DNA of 64,000 nucleotides from a virus: positions 62,001-126,000 of IMG/VR virus record IMGVR_UViG_3300011116_000922. One strand, given 5' to 3'. The notes beneath the pieces are model-generated. The model did not search any database. It saw only the letters and a program-made list of their open reading frames with translations, and was not told where the DNA came from. Below are positions 17,412-27,007 of the stretch, one piece after another. Position 1 is the stretch's first letter. Every line of letters begins with the position of its first letter. The position numbers and the translations under genes were made by a program.

Positions 17412-17685
17412 GATGGATCGGGAACGGTACATCCGTATCCAAAACGGAGCGGAGGATCTGACACCCGAAGAGGTGGAGGACGGGTGGCATTTTTGTACTG
17501 AATGGGATGATATGTTGATCCATCCCGACCATGACGAGTTTCAGTGCTGCCACTGCTCTTGGATGGACAAATTCCGCACTCCCGAGCGTCAGGCTGCATA
17601 CGAGAAGCGTATGGACGAGTGGCAGAAGCGACAGGAAGCAATGAATAAACTCTCTGATCTAGACGAAGAGTTGGGTCTGTTTTAA
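17404..17685 (+). CDS. hypothetical cysteine-containing protein
   Basis: 93 aa starting at ATG 17404, inside the end of uvsX. It has WHFC and then FQCCHCSW, which could form a small zinc site, followed by a helical charged tail (RQAAYEKRMDEWQKRQ). It lies between uvsX and the gp41-type helicase, so a role in replication or recombination is possible but not shown. Confidence 0.6.
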   Translation: MDKMDRERYIRIQNGAEDLTPEEVEDGWHFCTEWDDMLIHPDHDEFQCCHCSWMDKFRTPERQAAYEKRMDEWQKRQEAMNKLSDLDEELGLF

Positions 17686-17694
17686 GGAGATATA

Positions 17695-19107
17695 ATGAGC
17701 AGCATTGAACAAACCATTATTGCAGGACTCCTCAACAACGAAGAGTTCTGCAAGAAGGCTGCGCCATTTGTTCAGGAAGAGTACTTTGCGAGTCGATCCG
17801 ACCGTTCGGTATTCCGAGAGATCAAGTCCTTCATGGACAAGTACAAGGGGGTTCCTTCCAAGGAAGCCCTCCTTATCTCTTTGGAGGGTGACAAGTCCCT
17901 GACAGAAGAGGAAGTCAAGCGTTCCCGTGACATGGTTGATACCGTGTCGCGTTCTGCCAAGCAGGACACGCAATGGCTACTGGACACCACGGAGAAGTTC
18001 TGCAAGGACAAAGCCCTGTACAACGCGGTGCTTGAATCCATTCATATCATTGACGGCAAGGACAAGGTGCGTACACCCAATGCCCTGCCTGAAATATTGA
18101 GCAAGGCTCTTTCGGTTTCGTTTGATACAAATATCGGTCACGATTATTTGGAAAACTACGAATCCCGATACGAAGTCCTGCACCGTGAAGAGGACAAGAT
18201 TCCGTTTGACTTGGAGATGTTCAACCTTATCACCAAGGGCGGCGTGTCTCCCAAGACATTCAATGTAATCATGGCAGGAACAGGCGTGGGCAAGTCCCTG
18301 TTCATGTGCCACCACGCCGCTTGCTGCCTGATGCAAAACAAGAATGTCCTGTACATTACGCTTGAAATGGCAGAAGAGCGCATTGCAGAGCGTATTGACG
18401 CAAACATCATGGACATCACAATGGATGAACTCCATGAACTGCCAATGGAAATGTACGAGAAGCGGCTCAAGGCATCCACCCGTGGGGTAAGCGGTAAACT
18501 CATCATCAAGGAGTACCCCACATCGGTGGCAAATGCCAACCACTTCAGAATTCTCATGGACGAACTTAAACTAAAGAAGGGGTTCGTGCCTGATATCGTG
18601 TTCATCGACTATATCAATATTTGTTCTTCTGCTCGTCTAAAGAGCGGTGGCAGCAATGTGAATTCATATAGTTACATCAAGGCAATTGCAGAAGAACTGC
18701 GCGGTCTTGCAATGGAACGGAATGTGCCCATCTTTACAGCCACACAGGTGAACCGTTCAGGATATTCGTCCACCGATGTGGAACTCACCGATACTTCAGA
18801 GTCATTCGGTCTGCCCCACACCGCAGACTTCATGGCAGCACTTATTACAACTGAAGAATTGGAAAAGGCAGGACAGATCATGGTAAAGCAGTTGAAGAAC
18901 CGCTACAATACCAAAGCCGCGAACAAGAAGTTTATCGTGGGTCTGAACTACTCCAAGATGAAGTTCTACGATGTCAAGAAGGACGAATTTGAAGACCTGA
19001 CCGATGCCAAGAGTACCAAGGAAGAAGGTTTCGGCAGCGGGTACGGCAAGCGTGACTTCAACAAGAAGTTTGGTGGCGACAAAGACGCAAGCAGTTGGAA
19101 TTTTTAA
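17695..19107 (+). CDS. 41: replicative DNA helicase (T4 gp41/DnaB type)
   Basis: 470 aa hexameric 5'-3' helicase. The N-terminal part (1-150) is helical. The RecA-like core begins with SPKTFNVIMAGTGVGKS (Walker A about 194-201), then YITLEMAEERIAERIDAN, the Walker B strand PDIVFIDYI and the sensor TATQVNRSGY, all matching DnaB-family motifs. It has a good RBS (AAGGAG). It acts with the primase at 20135. Confidence 0.95.
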   Translation: MSSIEQTIIAGLLNNEEFCKKAAPFVQEEYFASRSDRSVFREIKSFMDKYKGVPSKEALLISLEGDKSLTEEEVKRSRDMVDTVSRSAKQDTQWLLDTTEKFCKDKALYNAVLESIHIIDGKDKVRTPNALPEILSKALSVSFDTNIGHDYLENYESRYEVLHREEDKIPFDLEMFNLITKGGVSPKTFNVIMAGTGVGKSLFMCHHAACCLMQNKNVLYITLEMAEERIAERIDANIMDITMDELHELPMEMYEKRLKASTRGVSGKLIIKEYPTSVANANHFRILMDELKLKKGFVPDIVFIDYINICSSARLKSGGSNVNSYSYIKAIAEELRGLAMERNVPIFTATQVNRSGYSSTDVELTDTSESFGLPHTADFMAALITTEELEKAGQIMVKQLKNRYNTKAANKKFIVGLNYSKMKFYDVKKDEFEDLTDAKSTKEEGFGSGYGKRDFNKKFGGDKDASSWNF

Positions 19108-19110
19108 ATA
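19104..19110 (+). promoter_or_regulatory. TTAAATA late-like motif before gmd
   Basis: It overlaps the stop of the helicase gene and lies 18 bases before the gmd ATG. It could give gmd its own late transcription inside the replication operon. Confidence 0.35.
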
Positions 19111-19127
19111 ATCAGGGTATTCCTTAC

Positions 19128-20135
19128 ATGAATAATACAACAAAAAAAGCAATAATTACAGGCGTAAACGGACAAGACGGCTCGTACCTTGCGGATCTGC
19201 TGATCTCTAAGGGGTACTTTGTGGTGGGACTCAAGCGGCGCACCTCGCTCATCAACACAGAGCGCGTTGACCACATCTACACCAACGAGGTTTCCAACTC
19301 TCAGTTCAAAATGTGCTATTACGATCTGACTGACAGCGGAGCGTTCACAAATCTGCTTGTGAAGCACAAGCCTGATGAGGTGTACAATCTTGCAGCACAG
19401 TCCCATGTCGCGGTTTCGTTTGATGTTCCTGAGTACACCAGTGATGGTATTGCGGGTGGAACGCTGAAGATGCTTGAAGCCATTCGGTCGGTGTCTCCAC
19501 AAACCCGCTTCTATCAGGCTTCGTCTTCGGAAATGTACGGAGACTCAACCGATTACGGCACTACAGGCTACACCGAAAACAGCCGAATGACCCCAGTGTC
19601 ACCGTATGCGGTAGCCAAACTCCACGCACACCACATGACTCGCGTGTATCGTGAAGCCTACGGACTCCACGCAAGTTCAGGCATTCTGTTCAACCACGAA
19701 AGCCCACGCCGTGGAGAGACTTTCGTGACGCGCAAGATCACCATTGCTGCCGCTCGTATTGCACAGGGCAAGCAGAAGAAACTGCTGCTTGGCAACATTG
19801 ACGCAAAGCGCGATTGGGGATTCGCAGGAGACTATGTGGATGCCATGTGGCAAATGCTGCAACAGCCGCAGGGCGATGACTATGTGGTGGCTACGAATCG
19901 TACTCACTCCGTGCGTGAATTTTTGGAAGTAGTATTTGATTATGCGGGCTTGGGCGATTATGAAAAGTATGTGCAGATTGACCCGCGTCTATTCCGTCCC
20001 AACGAGGTTCCGTATCTGCTTGGCAATCCTGAAAAAGCCAAACGGGTATTGCATTGGGAACCAAAGCATGATATGATCGCGCTTGCAAAGATGATGTACG
20101 ATTCAGATTATTTGCGAGAGAATTCTAAACCCTAA
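19128..20135 (+). CDS. gmd: GDP-mannose 4,6-dehydratase
   Basis: 335 aa SDR enzyme converting GDP-mannose to GDP-4-keto-6-deoxymannose, the first step to GDP-L-fucose. It has TGVNGQDGSYLAD, SSSEMYG and SPYAVAKLHAH (YxxxK), and FNHESPRRGETFVTRKI, diagnostic of Gmd. The start at 19128 gives the normal N-terminus; an in-frame ATG at 19095 lies within the helicase gene. It is set between helicase and primase, far from fcl, suggesting it was inserted separately. Its stop shares one base with the primase ATG. Confidence 0.93.
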   Translation: MNNTTKKAIITGVNGQDGSYLADLLISKGYFVVGLKRRTSLINTERVDHIYTNEVSNSQFKMCYYDLTDSGAFTNLLVKHKPDEVYNLAAQSHVAVSFDVPEYTSDGIAGGTLKMLEAIRSVSPQTRFYQASSSEMYGDSTDYGTTGYTENSRMTPVSPYAVAKLHAHHMTRVYREAYGLHASSGILFNHESPRRGETFVTRKITIAAARIAQGKQKKLLLGNIDAKRDWGFAGDYVDAMWQMLQQPQGDDYVVATNRTHSVREFLEVVFDYAGLGDYEKYVQIDPRLFRPNEVPYLLGNPEKAKRVLHWEPKHDMIALAKMMYDSDYLRENSKP

Positions 20136-21127
20136 TGTCCGCTCTCATAGACAAGAAATACATTAATTTGGTTTCGCCCCAGTTGCAGCGGTTCAAGTGG
20201 AAAAGCGATAAACTTGCCAATTGCAGGTGTCCTATTTGCGGTGACTCGCAAAAGAACAAGACCAAGGCGCGTGGATTTTTCTTTCCCAAGAAGAACGACT
20301 ACTTCTTCAAGTGCCACAACTGCGGCATCGGGCACACCATGTACAAGTTCTTGGAGATCGTGGCTCCGGTGCTGTGCCGTGAGTACGCATTGGAGCGGTG
20401 GCGCAACGGCGAGAACGGGCATTCCAATTACACCAAGCCTGTTGAGACAGAAATCATCAAGCCCAAGATTCGAATGTCCCTGCCGAAGATTTCTGAATTG
20501 CCGCCCAACCACGCAGCCCGTGTATATTTGGAATCGCGCAAGATCCCGTGCTTGGATCGGTTTTATTTCAGTAGTGGGTTCGGTGATTGGGTTCGTGGGA
20601 TCGACCCTACATATTCCACCGTTCCAAATGACGAACGAATCGTCATCCCGTTCCTGAACAAGAGTGGAGAACTGCTTGGTGTGCAAGGACGAGCAATCGG
20701 TGGCTCCAAGAATGCCATACGGTACATTACCGTGAAGTTTGTAAAGAATGGCAGAATATTTTTTGGAGGAGACACCGTTGACTATTCCCGAAGAGTGTAT
20801 GCCACGGAAGGCCCGATTGATTCCGTATTTGTTGATAATGGGATTGCTTTTGCAGGTAGCGAAGTGGGAGATATCATTAGGGGCTTTAGCGATGTGGTTG
20901 TTGTTTTGGATAATGAGCCGCGCAACCGAGAAATTGTGGAAGCCACCCGTGAAGCCATTGAAGCGGGTCACCAAGTCTGCGTGTGGGATACTGGAATTCT
21001 AGAAAAAGATATTAACGACATGGTGCTTTCAGGAAAAAGCCCGCAGCAGATCCGCGAAGACATTGATAGATACTCTTGCAGCGGAATGGAAGCACGATTA
21101 AGATGGAGCCAATGGAAAAGGATCTAA
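20135..21127 (+). CDS. 61: DNA primase (T4 gp61 type)
   Basis: 330 aa. The N-terminal zinc ribbon has CPIC at 32-35 and CHNC at 60-63. The TOPRIM domain follows: YATEGPIDSVF (Glu) and VVVLDNEPRN (Asp motif). Size matches T4 gp61 (342 aa). It makes primers for the lagging strand with the gp41-type helicase. Its start overlaps the gmd stop by one base. Confidence 0.93.
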   Translation: MSALIDKKYINLVSPQLQRFKWKSDKLANCRCPICGDSQKNKTKARGFFFPKKNDYFFKCHNCGIGHTMYKFLEIVAPVLCREYALERWRNGENGHSNYTKPVETEIIKPKIRMSLPKISELPPNHAARVYLESRKIPCLDRFYFSSGFGDWVRGIDPTYSTVPNDERIVIPFLNKSGELLGVQGRAIGGSKNAIRYITVKFVKNGRIFFGGDTVDYSRRVYATEGPIDSVFVDNGIAFAGSEVGDIIRGFSDVVVVLDNEPRNREIVEATREAIEAGHQVCVWDTGILEKDINDMVLSGKSPQQIREDIDRYSCSGMEARLRWSQWKRI

Positions 21128-21128
21128 C

Positions 21129-21371
21129 ATGAGCAACGAAGAAGAAGACGAATACAGCATCAAGCACCCCATCGTTAGTTACGCATTCGCAATAATGGAA
21201 TATGTGCAAAGCACCGATCCCGAACTGTTCAAGAGAGCCGTGGAATACGCGGAAGACCTGACAGGCGTAAACATCAGCGATTTCAAACTAGAAGAAATCA
21301 CTGACGAAGACGATGATCTGGAAAACGACATCACCGAAGAAATCGAAGAATACAACGAAGACGATGAGTGA
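21129..21371 (+). CDS. small acidic hypothetical protein
   Basis: 80 aa, extremely acidic at the C-terminus (runs of Glu/Asp from about residue 55). It has a helical N-terminal half (VSYAFAIMEYVQ). It overlaps the next gene by 8 bases. The acidity could mimic DNA, but there is no direct evidence. Confidence 0.6.
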   Translation: MSNEEEDEYSIKHPIVSYAFAIMEYVQSTDPELFKRAVEYAEDLTGVNISDFKLEEITDEDDDLENDITEEIEEYNEDDE

Positions 21372-21597
21372 ATACAGACTAAATGACATAAACGATTACT
21401 GCAACGAGCAAGTAACCAAACTACTGCTTGATCGTATAAGTCAGATGCCTGTGCTGACCCGTGTGGAAGCAGCGTCCATGTCACAGATGTTTTCGTTTTG
21501 GAATGAGATTCAAGACACCCTTATTTGTGCTGCTGAAGAAATCAAGCGGCTAAATGCAAAAATAGCAGAACTGGAATCACAGAATGGCGGAAAGTGA
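21364..21597 (+). CDS. hypothetical coiled-coil protein
   Basis: 77 aa from ATG 21364. The last 25 residues (AAEEIKRLNAKIAELESQ) form a clear heptad coiled coil. It overlaps its neighbours on both sides. Function unknown. Confidence 0.55.
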   Translation: MSEYRLNDINDYCNEQVTKLLLDRISQMPVLTRVEAASMSQMFSFWNEIQDTLICAAEEIKRLNAKIAELESQNGGK

Positions 21598-22312
21598 AAA
21601 GGCATTCGTGCCTGTACTCAATTGCGGTTTTGTTGAATATGTTTCGCACATGGGTGATGATCTCACCGTTGTAAACGCTGCCCGCGTTTCCTTTAACAAG
21701 GAAAGCAAGTGGGAAGGCGACTACATGGATTCGGAATTGAAGTTCCACGAAAAGCACATGGATCCACGGGACGAGAAACTGATCGCGTACCTTGCCAAGC
21801 ACAAGCACTGGACTCCGTTCGCGCATCCACAGATCACCCTGCGGATCAAGGCTCCCATCTTTGTCCGCACCCAACTTTTCAAGCACAAAGTTGGAATGGT
21901 CGAAAATGAAGTGTCCCGGCGTTATGTCAAGGACACCCCACAGTTCTACAACCCCGAGTGGAGAGCCGCACCCACAGACGGAGCCAAGCAGGGCAGCAGC
22001 GATTTCATTCGTGGCGAGATCACGCACGAACTGGACGAGATGTACATGGGCGTGATAAAGCAAGCAGAGTATGTGTACGATCAACTGATTCTGCGTGGCG
22101 TTGCTCCCGAGCAAGCCCGAAGCGTTCTGCCGCAAGGCACATACACCGAGTGGTGGTGGACGGGTTCGCTTTCGGCTTTTGCCCGGATCTACGCACAGCG
22201 GATTGATGCCCATGCCCAATGGGAAGTGCAGCAGTACGCAGGAGCAATCTCGGAAATCATTGCTCCGCTGTTTCCGCACTCTTGGAAGGCACTAACTGGT
22301 CGTCCTACATAA
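21584..22312 (+). CDS. thyX: flavin-dependent thymidylate synthase ThyX
   Basis: 242 aa FAD-dependent enzyme methylating dUMP to dTMP. The family signature RHRx7S appears as KHKVGMVENEVS (Lys100-His101-Lys102 and Ser111), followed by RRY. The N-terminal block (VVNAARVSF and KHKHWTPFAH) and ARSVLPQGTYTEWWWTG are typical ThyX. The two Arg-to-Lys changes in the signature are conservative but unusual. With dUTPase and the ribonucleotide reductase it makes dTTP supply independent of host ThyA. It overlaps the previous gene by 14 bases. Confidence 0.92.
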   Translation: MAESEKAFVPVLNCGFVEYVSHMGDDLTVVNAARVSFNKESKWEGDYMDSELKFHEKHMDPRDEKLIAYLAKHKHWTPFAHPQITLRIKAPIFVRTQLFKHKVGMVENEVSRRYVKDTPQFYNPEWRAAPTDGAKQGSSDFIRGEITHELDEMYMGVIKQAEYVYDQLILRGVAPEQARSVLPQGTYTEWWWTGSLSAFARIYAQRIDAHAQWEVQQYAGAISEIIAPLFPHSWKALTGRPT

Positions 22313-22316
22313 AGGG

Positions 22317-24542
22317 ATGGAACAGTTTAAGCGTTTTTCAACCCCTAAAGCCGTCCCATCGGCTTCTAAGCCCCTACCGTTTTCGGAGGGGCATTATGGG
22401 TTTGGATCCCGTTTTGCGCTGACCCATCGGATCAAAGGCACGGAATACGCGGTTGGGGATGTGTTTACATATATTCCCGAAGGCGAATCGCGCCGCCACG
22501 ATCCTTATATTTTGAAAATTGGCGAAGGCATTGGGGAAACTTGTTTTCTTGACCCCCACGGTAGAGCAGTGATTCTGTCCGCTGATGTCAGCGTGGTCAA
22601 CACTATTTTTGAATACCGGGAAACACCACCACAGACGGTGGTGCTGTCAGAGGGTGAGGAGTACACTCCCCCTCCTGCGCCTCCGGTGTTTATTACGGAA
22701 GGTGAATTCAAGCAATTCCGCAAGGGTTTGGCTACAGTTCTTTCCGAAATTGCTGCTATTGCTCCCGACAAGGGAGAGCGCGGTGATCGGGGAGAGCGCG
22801 GCGAACGCGGCGAGAAGGGTGATCCGGGCGAACCCGGAGCGCAGGGGGTTCCCGGTGAAACGGGACAACCGGGCATTCAGGGTGAACAGGGCGAAAAAGG
22901 AGAACCCGGAGAACGGGGAGAAAAAGGAGAACGCGGTGACAAAGGCGAAAACGGCGAAAAAGGCAATCAAGGCGAACCGGGAGAGCATGGAAGACCGGGT
23001 GAGAAGGGTGATAGAGGAGAAGTGGGCCCTCGCGGTGAACGCGGTGAGAAGGGTGATCGCGGCAATCCGGGGCGTGATGGGCTTCCGGGCAAGCCCGGAG
23101 CAGACGGCAAAGACGGCAAGCCCGGTGCGAAAGGCGAGAAGGGCGACCGGGGCGAAAAAGGCGAACGGGGGCTAAAGGGAGAACCCGGTGCCGCAGGAAC
23201 AAAAGGCGACAAGGGAGATCCGGGGGAGCAGGGCGAACCCGGACTCCTTTCCGCCAAGTTCCCGTTGGTGTACAACGCGGAAGACAAGTCTGTTTCCATT
23301 GACGAAGAACGCCTTGACAAGATTCTGAAGAAGATCATGGGCGGTGGCAAGGTTTCGCCGCAGGACATGGGCTGGCTTGCTTCCACAGGTGGCGGCGGCA
23401 AGGTGGCTGTGTACCACAATGGGGTGAAAATCACACCCGATGTGCGTGGCATAAACTTCACTGGCTCGGGTGTGGCTTCCGTCACCAAAGAAAACGGGGT
23501 GGGCGGCAAACTCATCGTGAACATTCAGGGAGGCGGTGGAAGCGGTGTCACTGGTCCCACTGGTCCCACTGGTTCTGCGGGTGCAACGGGTGCAGGCGGT
23601 GCGCTTGGATACTGGGGATCGTTTTGGGATACAGGCAAAAAAACCGTAGTAAGCACCACTACTGCTTACGGCATCACATTCAACAACAGTGACCCGCAGA
23701 ACAATGGTGTAACGGTGGTTGACGGCAGCAAGATCACCTTCCAAAGCACAGGAGTGTACAACCTACAGTTCTCTGCACAGGTTTTCAATACCGAGAACAA
23801 CCAAGAACACGAAGCCACATTCTGGCTGAAGAAAAACGGAAACAACATTCCCGATACTGCGGGTACCATAACAGTAATAGGAAAGCATTCAGATATCACT
23901 GGCGCAGCACTGCCGTCTTGGAACTGGATGCTGCCACTGAACGCAAACGATTATGTTGAATTGTATTGGCACACCAATTCAACGAATGTGCTGCTTGGCA
24001 CACTTCCCGAAGGCACATCCCCTGTGCATTCGGTGTCTCCTGCGGTCATATTCACTGCACAACAGGTCATGTACACGCAAGTTGGTCCCACAGGACCGAC
24101 TGGTCCCACAGGAGCCACCCCCACGGACTATGTGTCTTCCGCTAACGGCTTGACGGGTGCGATTGAGTTTCGGGGTGGTAGAGGAATCACACACACCACT
24201 GGCAGCAATGGTATATCTTTTGGCATTGACTACATTAAGGGTGGCACAACTTTTACAGCCATAGCAAATGTTCCTTCCTCGGGATATCAAGCAGGAACAG
24301 ACTTGATGCTGTTCCAAGACAAGAACGGGACAAATCCGCCGTATCTTACAAACATTTCAAACTTCTTGGGTTACTTTCTTCCGTACACGAAAACAATCAG
24401 TACTGTTGATATTGCCCCACTAACAACTAATAGTTTTCTTATGTCTTCAAGCGGAGGATCTGAAGGCGGTGTCACATTTTCTGATATGGTGGCACTTATT
24501 TCAACAAATCTGACCATTGTGGACGGTGGAACCTACACCTAA
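22317..24542 (+). CDS. collagen-like tail fibre protein
   Basis: 741 aa. Residues 1-150 form a non-repetitive domain, probably for attachment to the tail. Residues about 153-309 are about 52 uninterrupted Gly-X-Y triplets rich in GEKGER and GEPG, predicting a collagen triple helix. After KAEDKS-type linker sequence there are short GPTGPTG spacers on each side of a beta-rich, TNF/C1q-like domain (about 430-590), then NGLTGAI. Trimeric fibres with this layout are common in phages. It probably contributes to host recognition. Confidence 0.82.
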   Translation: MEQFKRFSTPKAVPSASKPLPFSEGHYGFGSRFALTHRIKGTEYAVGDVFTYIPEGESRRHDPYILKIGEGIGETCFLDPHGRAVILSADVSVVNTIFEYRETPPQTVVLSEGEEYTPPPAPPVFITEGEFKQFRKGLATVLSEIAAIAPDKGERGDRGERGERGEKGDPGEPGAQGVPGETGQPGIQGEQGEKGEPGERGEKGERGDKGENGEKGNQGEPGEHGRPGEKGDRGEVGPRGERGEKGDRGNPGRDGLPGKPGADGKDGKPGAKGEKGDRGEKGERGLKGEPGAAGTKGDKGDPGEQGEPGLLSAKFPLVYNAEDKSVSIDEERLDKILKKIMGGGKVSPQDMGWLASTGGGGKVAVYHNGVKITPDVRGINFTGSGVASVTKENGVGGKLIVNIQGGGGSGVTGPTGPTGSAGATGAGGALGYWGSFWDTGKKTVVSTTTAYGITFNNSDPQNNGVTVVDGSKITFQSTGVYNLQFSAQVFNTENNQEHEATFWLKKNGNNIPDTAGTITVIGKHSDITGAALPSWNWMLPLNANDYVELYWHTNSTNVLLGTLPEGTSPVHSVSPAVIFTAQQVMYTQVGPTGPTGPTGATPTDYVSSANGLTGAIEFRGGRGITHTTGSNGISFGIDYIKGGTTFTAIANVPSSGYQAGTDLMLFQDKNGTNPPYLTNISNFLGYFLPYTKTISTVDIAPLTTNSFLMSSSGGSEGGVTFSDMVALISTNLTIVDGGTYT
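22773..23243 (+). repeat. Gly-X-Y collagen triplet repeat
   Basis: A 9-base-periodic GC-rich stretch in which every third codon is Gly, about 52 triplets. It lies inside the tail fibre gene and may change in length by slippage. Confidence 0.85.
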
Positions 24543-24545
24543 ATA
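24539..24545 (+). promoter_or_regulatory. T4-type late promoter motif (CTAAATA)
   Basis: It overlaps the stop of the collagen-like gene and lies 25 bases before the ATG at 24571. Confidence 0.45.
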
Positions 24546-24570
24546 CTGTACGCACTATTAGGACACAACT

Positions 24571-26562
24571 ATGGCAACACAGATCACATTCCGCCGAGGC
24601 TCGTCCTTCCCCACCGCAGGATCGGGAATCACCTTGGCAGAACCAGTATTTGAAACCACGCTGCACACCTTCCATATCGGCTTGGGGTACGGTATAACGG
24701 CAGAGTGGGTTGGTGCGCCCATCAGCGGATTGAGCGCAGACATTGCCGCAGGCATTACCTACAAGATTCCCACAGCCGCAGCGGTAAAGAACTATATCAA
24801 CGGGCTGTGTTTCGGCAACACTGGTGGTGGAGCAGTTTCTTCTGTTTCAGGATCGGGAAACGGAGTATTGGTTTCTCCCACCACAGGTGCGGTTGTGGTA
24901 TCCAATACTGGTGTCCACTCATTCAACGGATTGACGGGCGCAGTACAAGGTGTGTCGGCTGCTGTGGCAGGAACAGGAATATCGGTTAGCGGAGCCACTG
25001 GTTCTGTCACTATTACAAACATAGGTGTTCAGTCCTTCAACGGGCGCACAGGTGCAGTCACAGGCGCATCACTGGGTGCAAACACTTTCACTGGTTTGCA
25101 GACCATGACTTTGGGCATCAGTGCTGCGGGTGGCATGACTCTTGCAGGTACGCTGAACACTACTGGTGATATCAAGTTCAACGGAACCGCTGCCAAGAGC
25201 ATTACAACCACACAGGCTCCCCTCACCATCAAGGGAGTGACAAGTAGTGGTATTTCTGTGTCTGGTTACAATGCTATTGTGCTTGGTGTTCAAACGACTG
25301 ATCCATTAAAACTATGGTCTGCTAGTGGTGTAGTTGATATTAATTCCGATACGGCAACTGCTTTTAGCACAAGTATTAAACTCAATACAAACGATGGTAA
25401 TTTCGAGCCACTTACAGCATCTGTAACCATTCAGCCTAGCACCTATTTCACCGCAGACAGAACCCTGAACATACAGGACGCTTCAGGCACGATTGCGCTG
25501 ACAAACCAGTTGATGGGGACAGTGAACGGCTCCACCGCTGCAACCACTGCTGTTACTTCGTTCAATGGACTCACGGGAGCCGTGGGCGGTGTATGTGCTG
25601 CACAAGCCAACACCTTTACCGCACTACAGACATTCAACAGCGGAATCTCCGCTGCGGGTGGAATTACATTTGGAGCCACTGCTGCTTTCTCCAACAGCGC
25701 AGTGTTTGCAAACGCAGAGTACATTCGGAATACCACGAACGGTCAACTTGACCTCATGCCTGCTCCTGCGGGATCAACGGCATTCGGAATTTATTTTGAC
25801 ATGACATCGTGGAGTTACGGTGTCATCATGGGCACTATCCGCACATCCGATGGACTCAAGAACACGGGCGGAAACTTCCGATTCGATGCTCCGCTGACAA
25901 TCAACAACGACACATTCTTCCAGTTGGGTTCTGACGGACAGTACAGATTCCAAAGAACATCCACTGGAAACGATACCGCACAGTTTGGTGCGTACTGCGA
26001 CGGCGTGAACAACAGCGGTGCGTATGCGATTGTTGGATTCGGATCGGAAGGTACTGCAAACCGCAGTCCTGCAACCAAGCACAGTAATCCCAACCTGTAC
26101 ATCTACGCCAACGGCAACGCAAGCGCAAACGATTTCGTGCGATTTGAGCATGATCGCACAAACGCGAACATCGTAAGCGGCGGAACAAGCGGAATTTTTG
26201 TTCAGCCCGGAAACGGAATCGTTGGTGTCAGTGGTGGTGTTTCTGCTGACGCTTTCATGTTGGCTGGCGGGGGCATCAGGACACTCACCGGAACCACATA
26301 CACTTTCCTTGCAACTGACAACGGAAAAGTGATAACCATGAACAACGCCAGTGGCATAACTGCAACGGTTCCTTCAGGACTTCCTGTGGGGTACAGCGTG
26401 ACCGTGATTCAACTTGGTGCTGGTCAGGTCGGCTTTACTGCTGCTTCCGGTGTTACTCTCAACTCGTATACATCGCTGAGAAAGATCGCTGGACAGCACG
26501 GTTCTGCGTCAGTTGTTTCGTACAGCAGCAATGTGTTCAATCTAGCAGGAAATCTGGCATGA
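24571..26562 (+). CDS. tail fibre / receptor-binding protein with NGLTGAV repeats
   Basis: 663 aa, rich in Gly, Ser, Thr and Ala. The start (MATQITFRRG, then IGLGYGITAEW) resembles marine phage fibre proteins. Three copies of the motif SFNG[LR]TGAV occur (about residues 113, 150 and 330), each followed by a beta-rich block with GISAAGG. The C-terminal part (from about 545) has LTGTTYTFLATDNGKVITM, typical of a fibre tip domain. It overlaps the next gene by ATGA. It is probably part of the adsorption apparatus. Confidence 0.72.
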   Translation: MATQITFRRGSSFPTAGSGITLAEPVFETTLHTFHIGLGYGITAEWVGAPISGLSADIAAGITYKIPTAAAVKNYINGLCFGNTGGGAVSSVSGSGNGVLVSPTTGAVVVSNTGVHSFNGLTGAVQGVSAAVAGTGISVSGATGSVTITNIGVQSFNGRTGAVTGASLGANTFTGLQTMTLGISAAGGMTLAGTLNTTGDIKFNGTAAKSITTTQAPLTIKGVTSSGISVSGYNAIVLGVQTTDPLKLWSASGVVDINSDTATAFSTSIKLNTNDGNFEPLTASVTIQPSTYFTADRTLNIQDASGTIALTNQLMGTVNGSTAATTAVTSFNGLTGAVGGVCAAQANTFTALQTFNSGISAAGGITFGATAAFSNSAVFANAEYIRNTTNGQLDLMPAPAGSTAFGIYFDMTSWSYGVIMGTIRTSDGLKNTGGNFRFDAPLTINNDTFFQLGSDGQYRFQRTSTGNDTAQFGAYCDGVNNSGAYAIVGFGSEGTANRSPATKHSNPNLYIYANGNASANDFVRFEHDRTNANIVSGGTSGIFVQPGNGIVGVSGGVSADAFMLAGGGIRTLTGTTYTFLATDNGKVITMNNASGITATVPSGLPVGYSVTVIQLGAGQVGFTAASGVTLNSYTSLRKIAGQHGSASVVSYSSNVFNLAGNLA

Positions 26563-26999
26563 GACATTTAATTGGTCTTCGTGGTCACGCCAACACCATC
26601 ATCAGTACAACCGATGTAACACCAAATGCCGTGAATTGGTCAAACGTTGGATTCTCGGAAATGTTGGGGGCTTTCACCTATAGCGAAAGACAGATCACGG
26701 GAATAAACACAACAATAACTGTAAAAGTTGACTACAACATGGCTGAAGGTGATCTGTACTACTATGTGAGCAGCACAGCAGGAGCAATTGGCAGCGGAGA
26801 TTTCGATATCTTTCTTGGACCGTATGACACGGTTGCACAATACATTTCGTCGGGAACCACATTCACGGTTTCAAACAACCAGTATGTCACATTCGGGGCA
26901 GACGGTTTTGGTAGCACGGTTAATCCGTGGGTAACAGTAACAAATGTAAGCGATTCCAACACCACTCTTGACACCTTCGGATTGTTCTATTCCCTCTAA
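26559..26999 (+). CDS. putative virion protein following the fibre gene
   Basis: 146 aa, beta-rich, Thr/Ser/Gly-rich. It is coupled to the fibre gene by ATGA. No family is recognised. Placement suggests a fibre-associated or receptor-contacting role. Confidence 0.5.
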   Translation: MRHLIGLRGHANTIISTTDVTPNAVNWSNVGFSEMLGAFTYSERQITGINTTITVKVDYNMAEGDLYYYVSSTAGAIGSGDFDIFLGPYDTVAQYISSGTTFTVSNNQYVTFGADGFGSTVNPWVTVTNVSDSNTTLDTFGLFYSL

Positions 27000-27007
27000 T
27001 ACATAAA

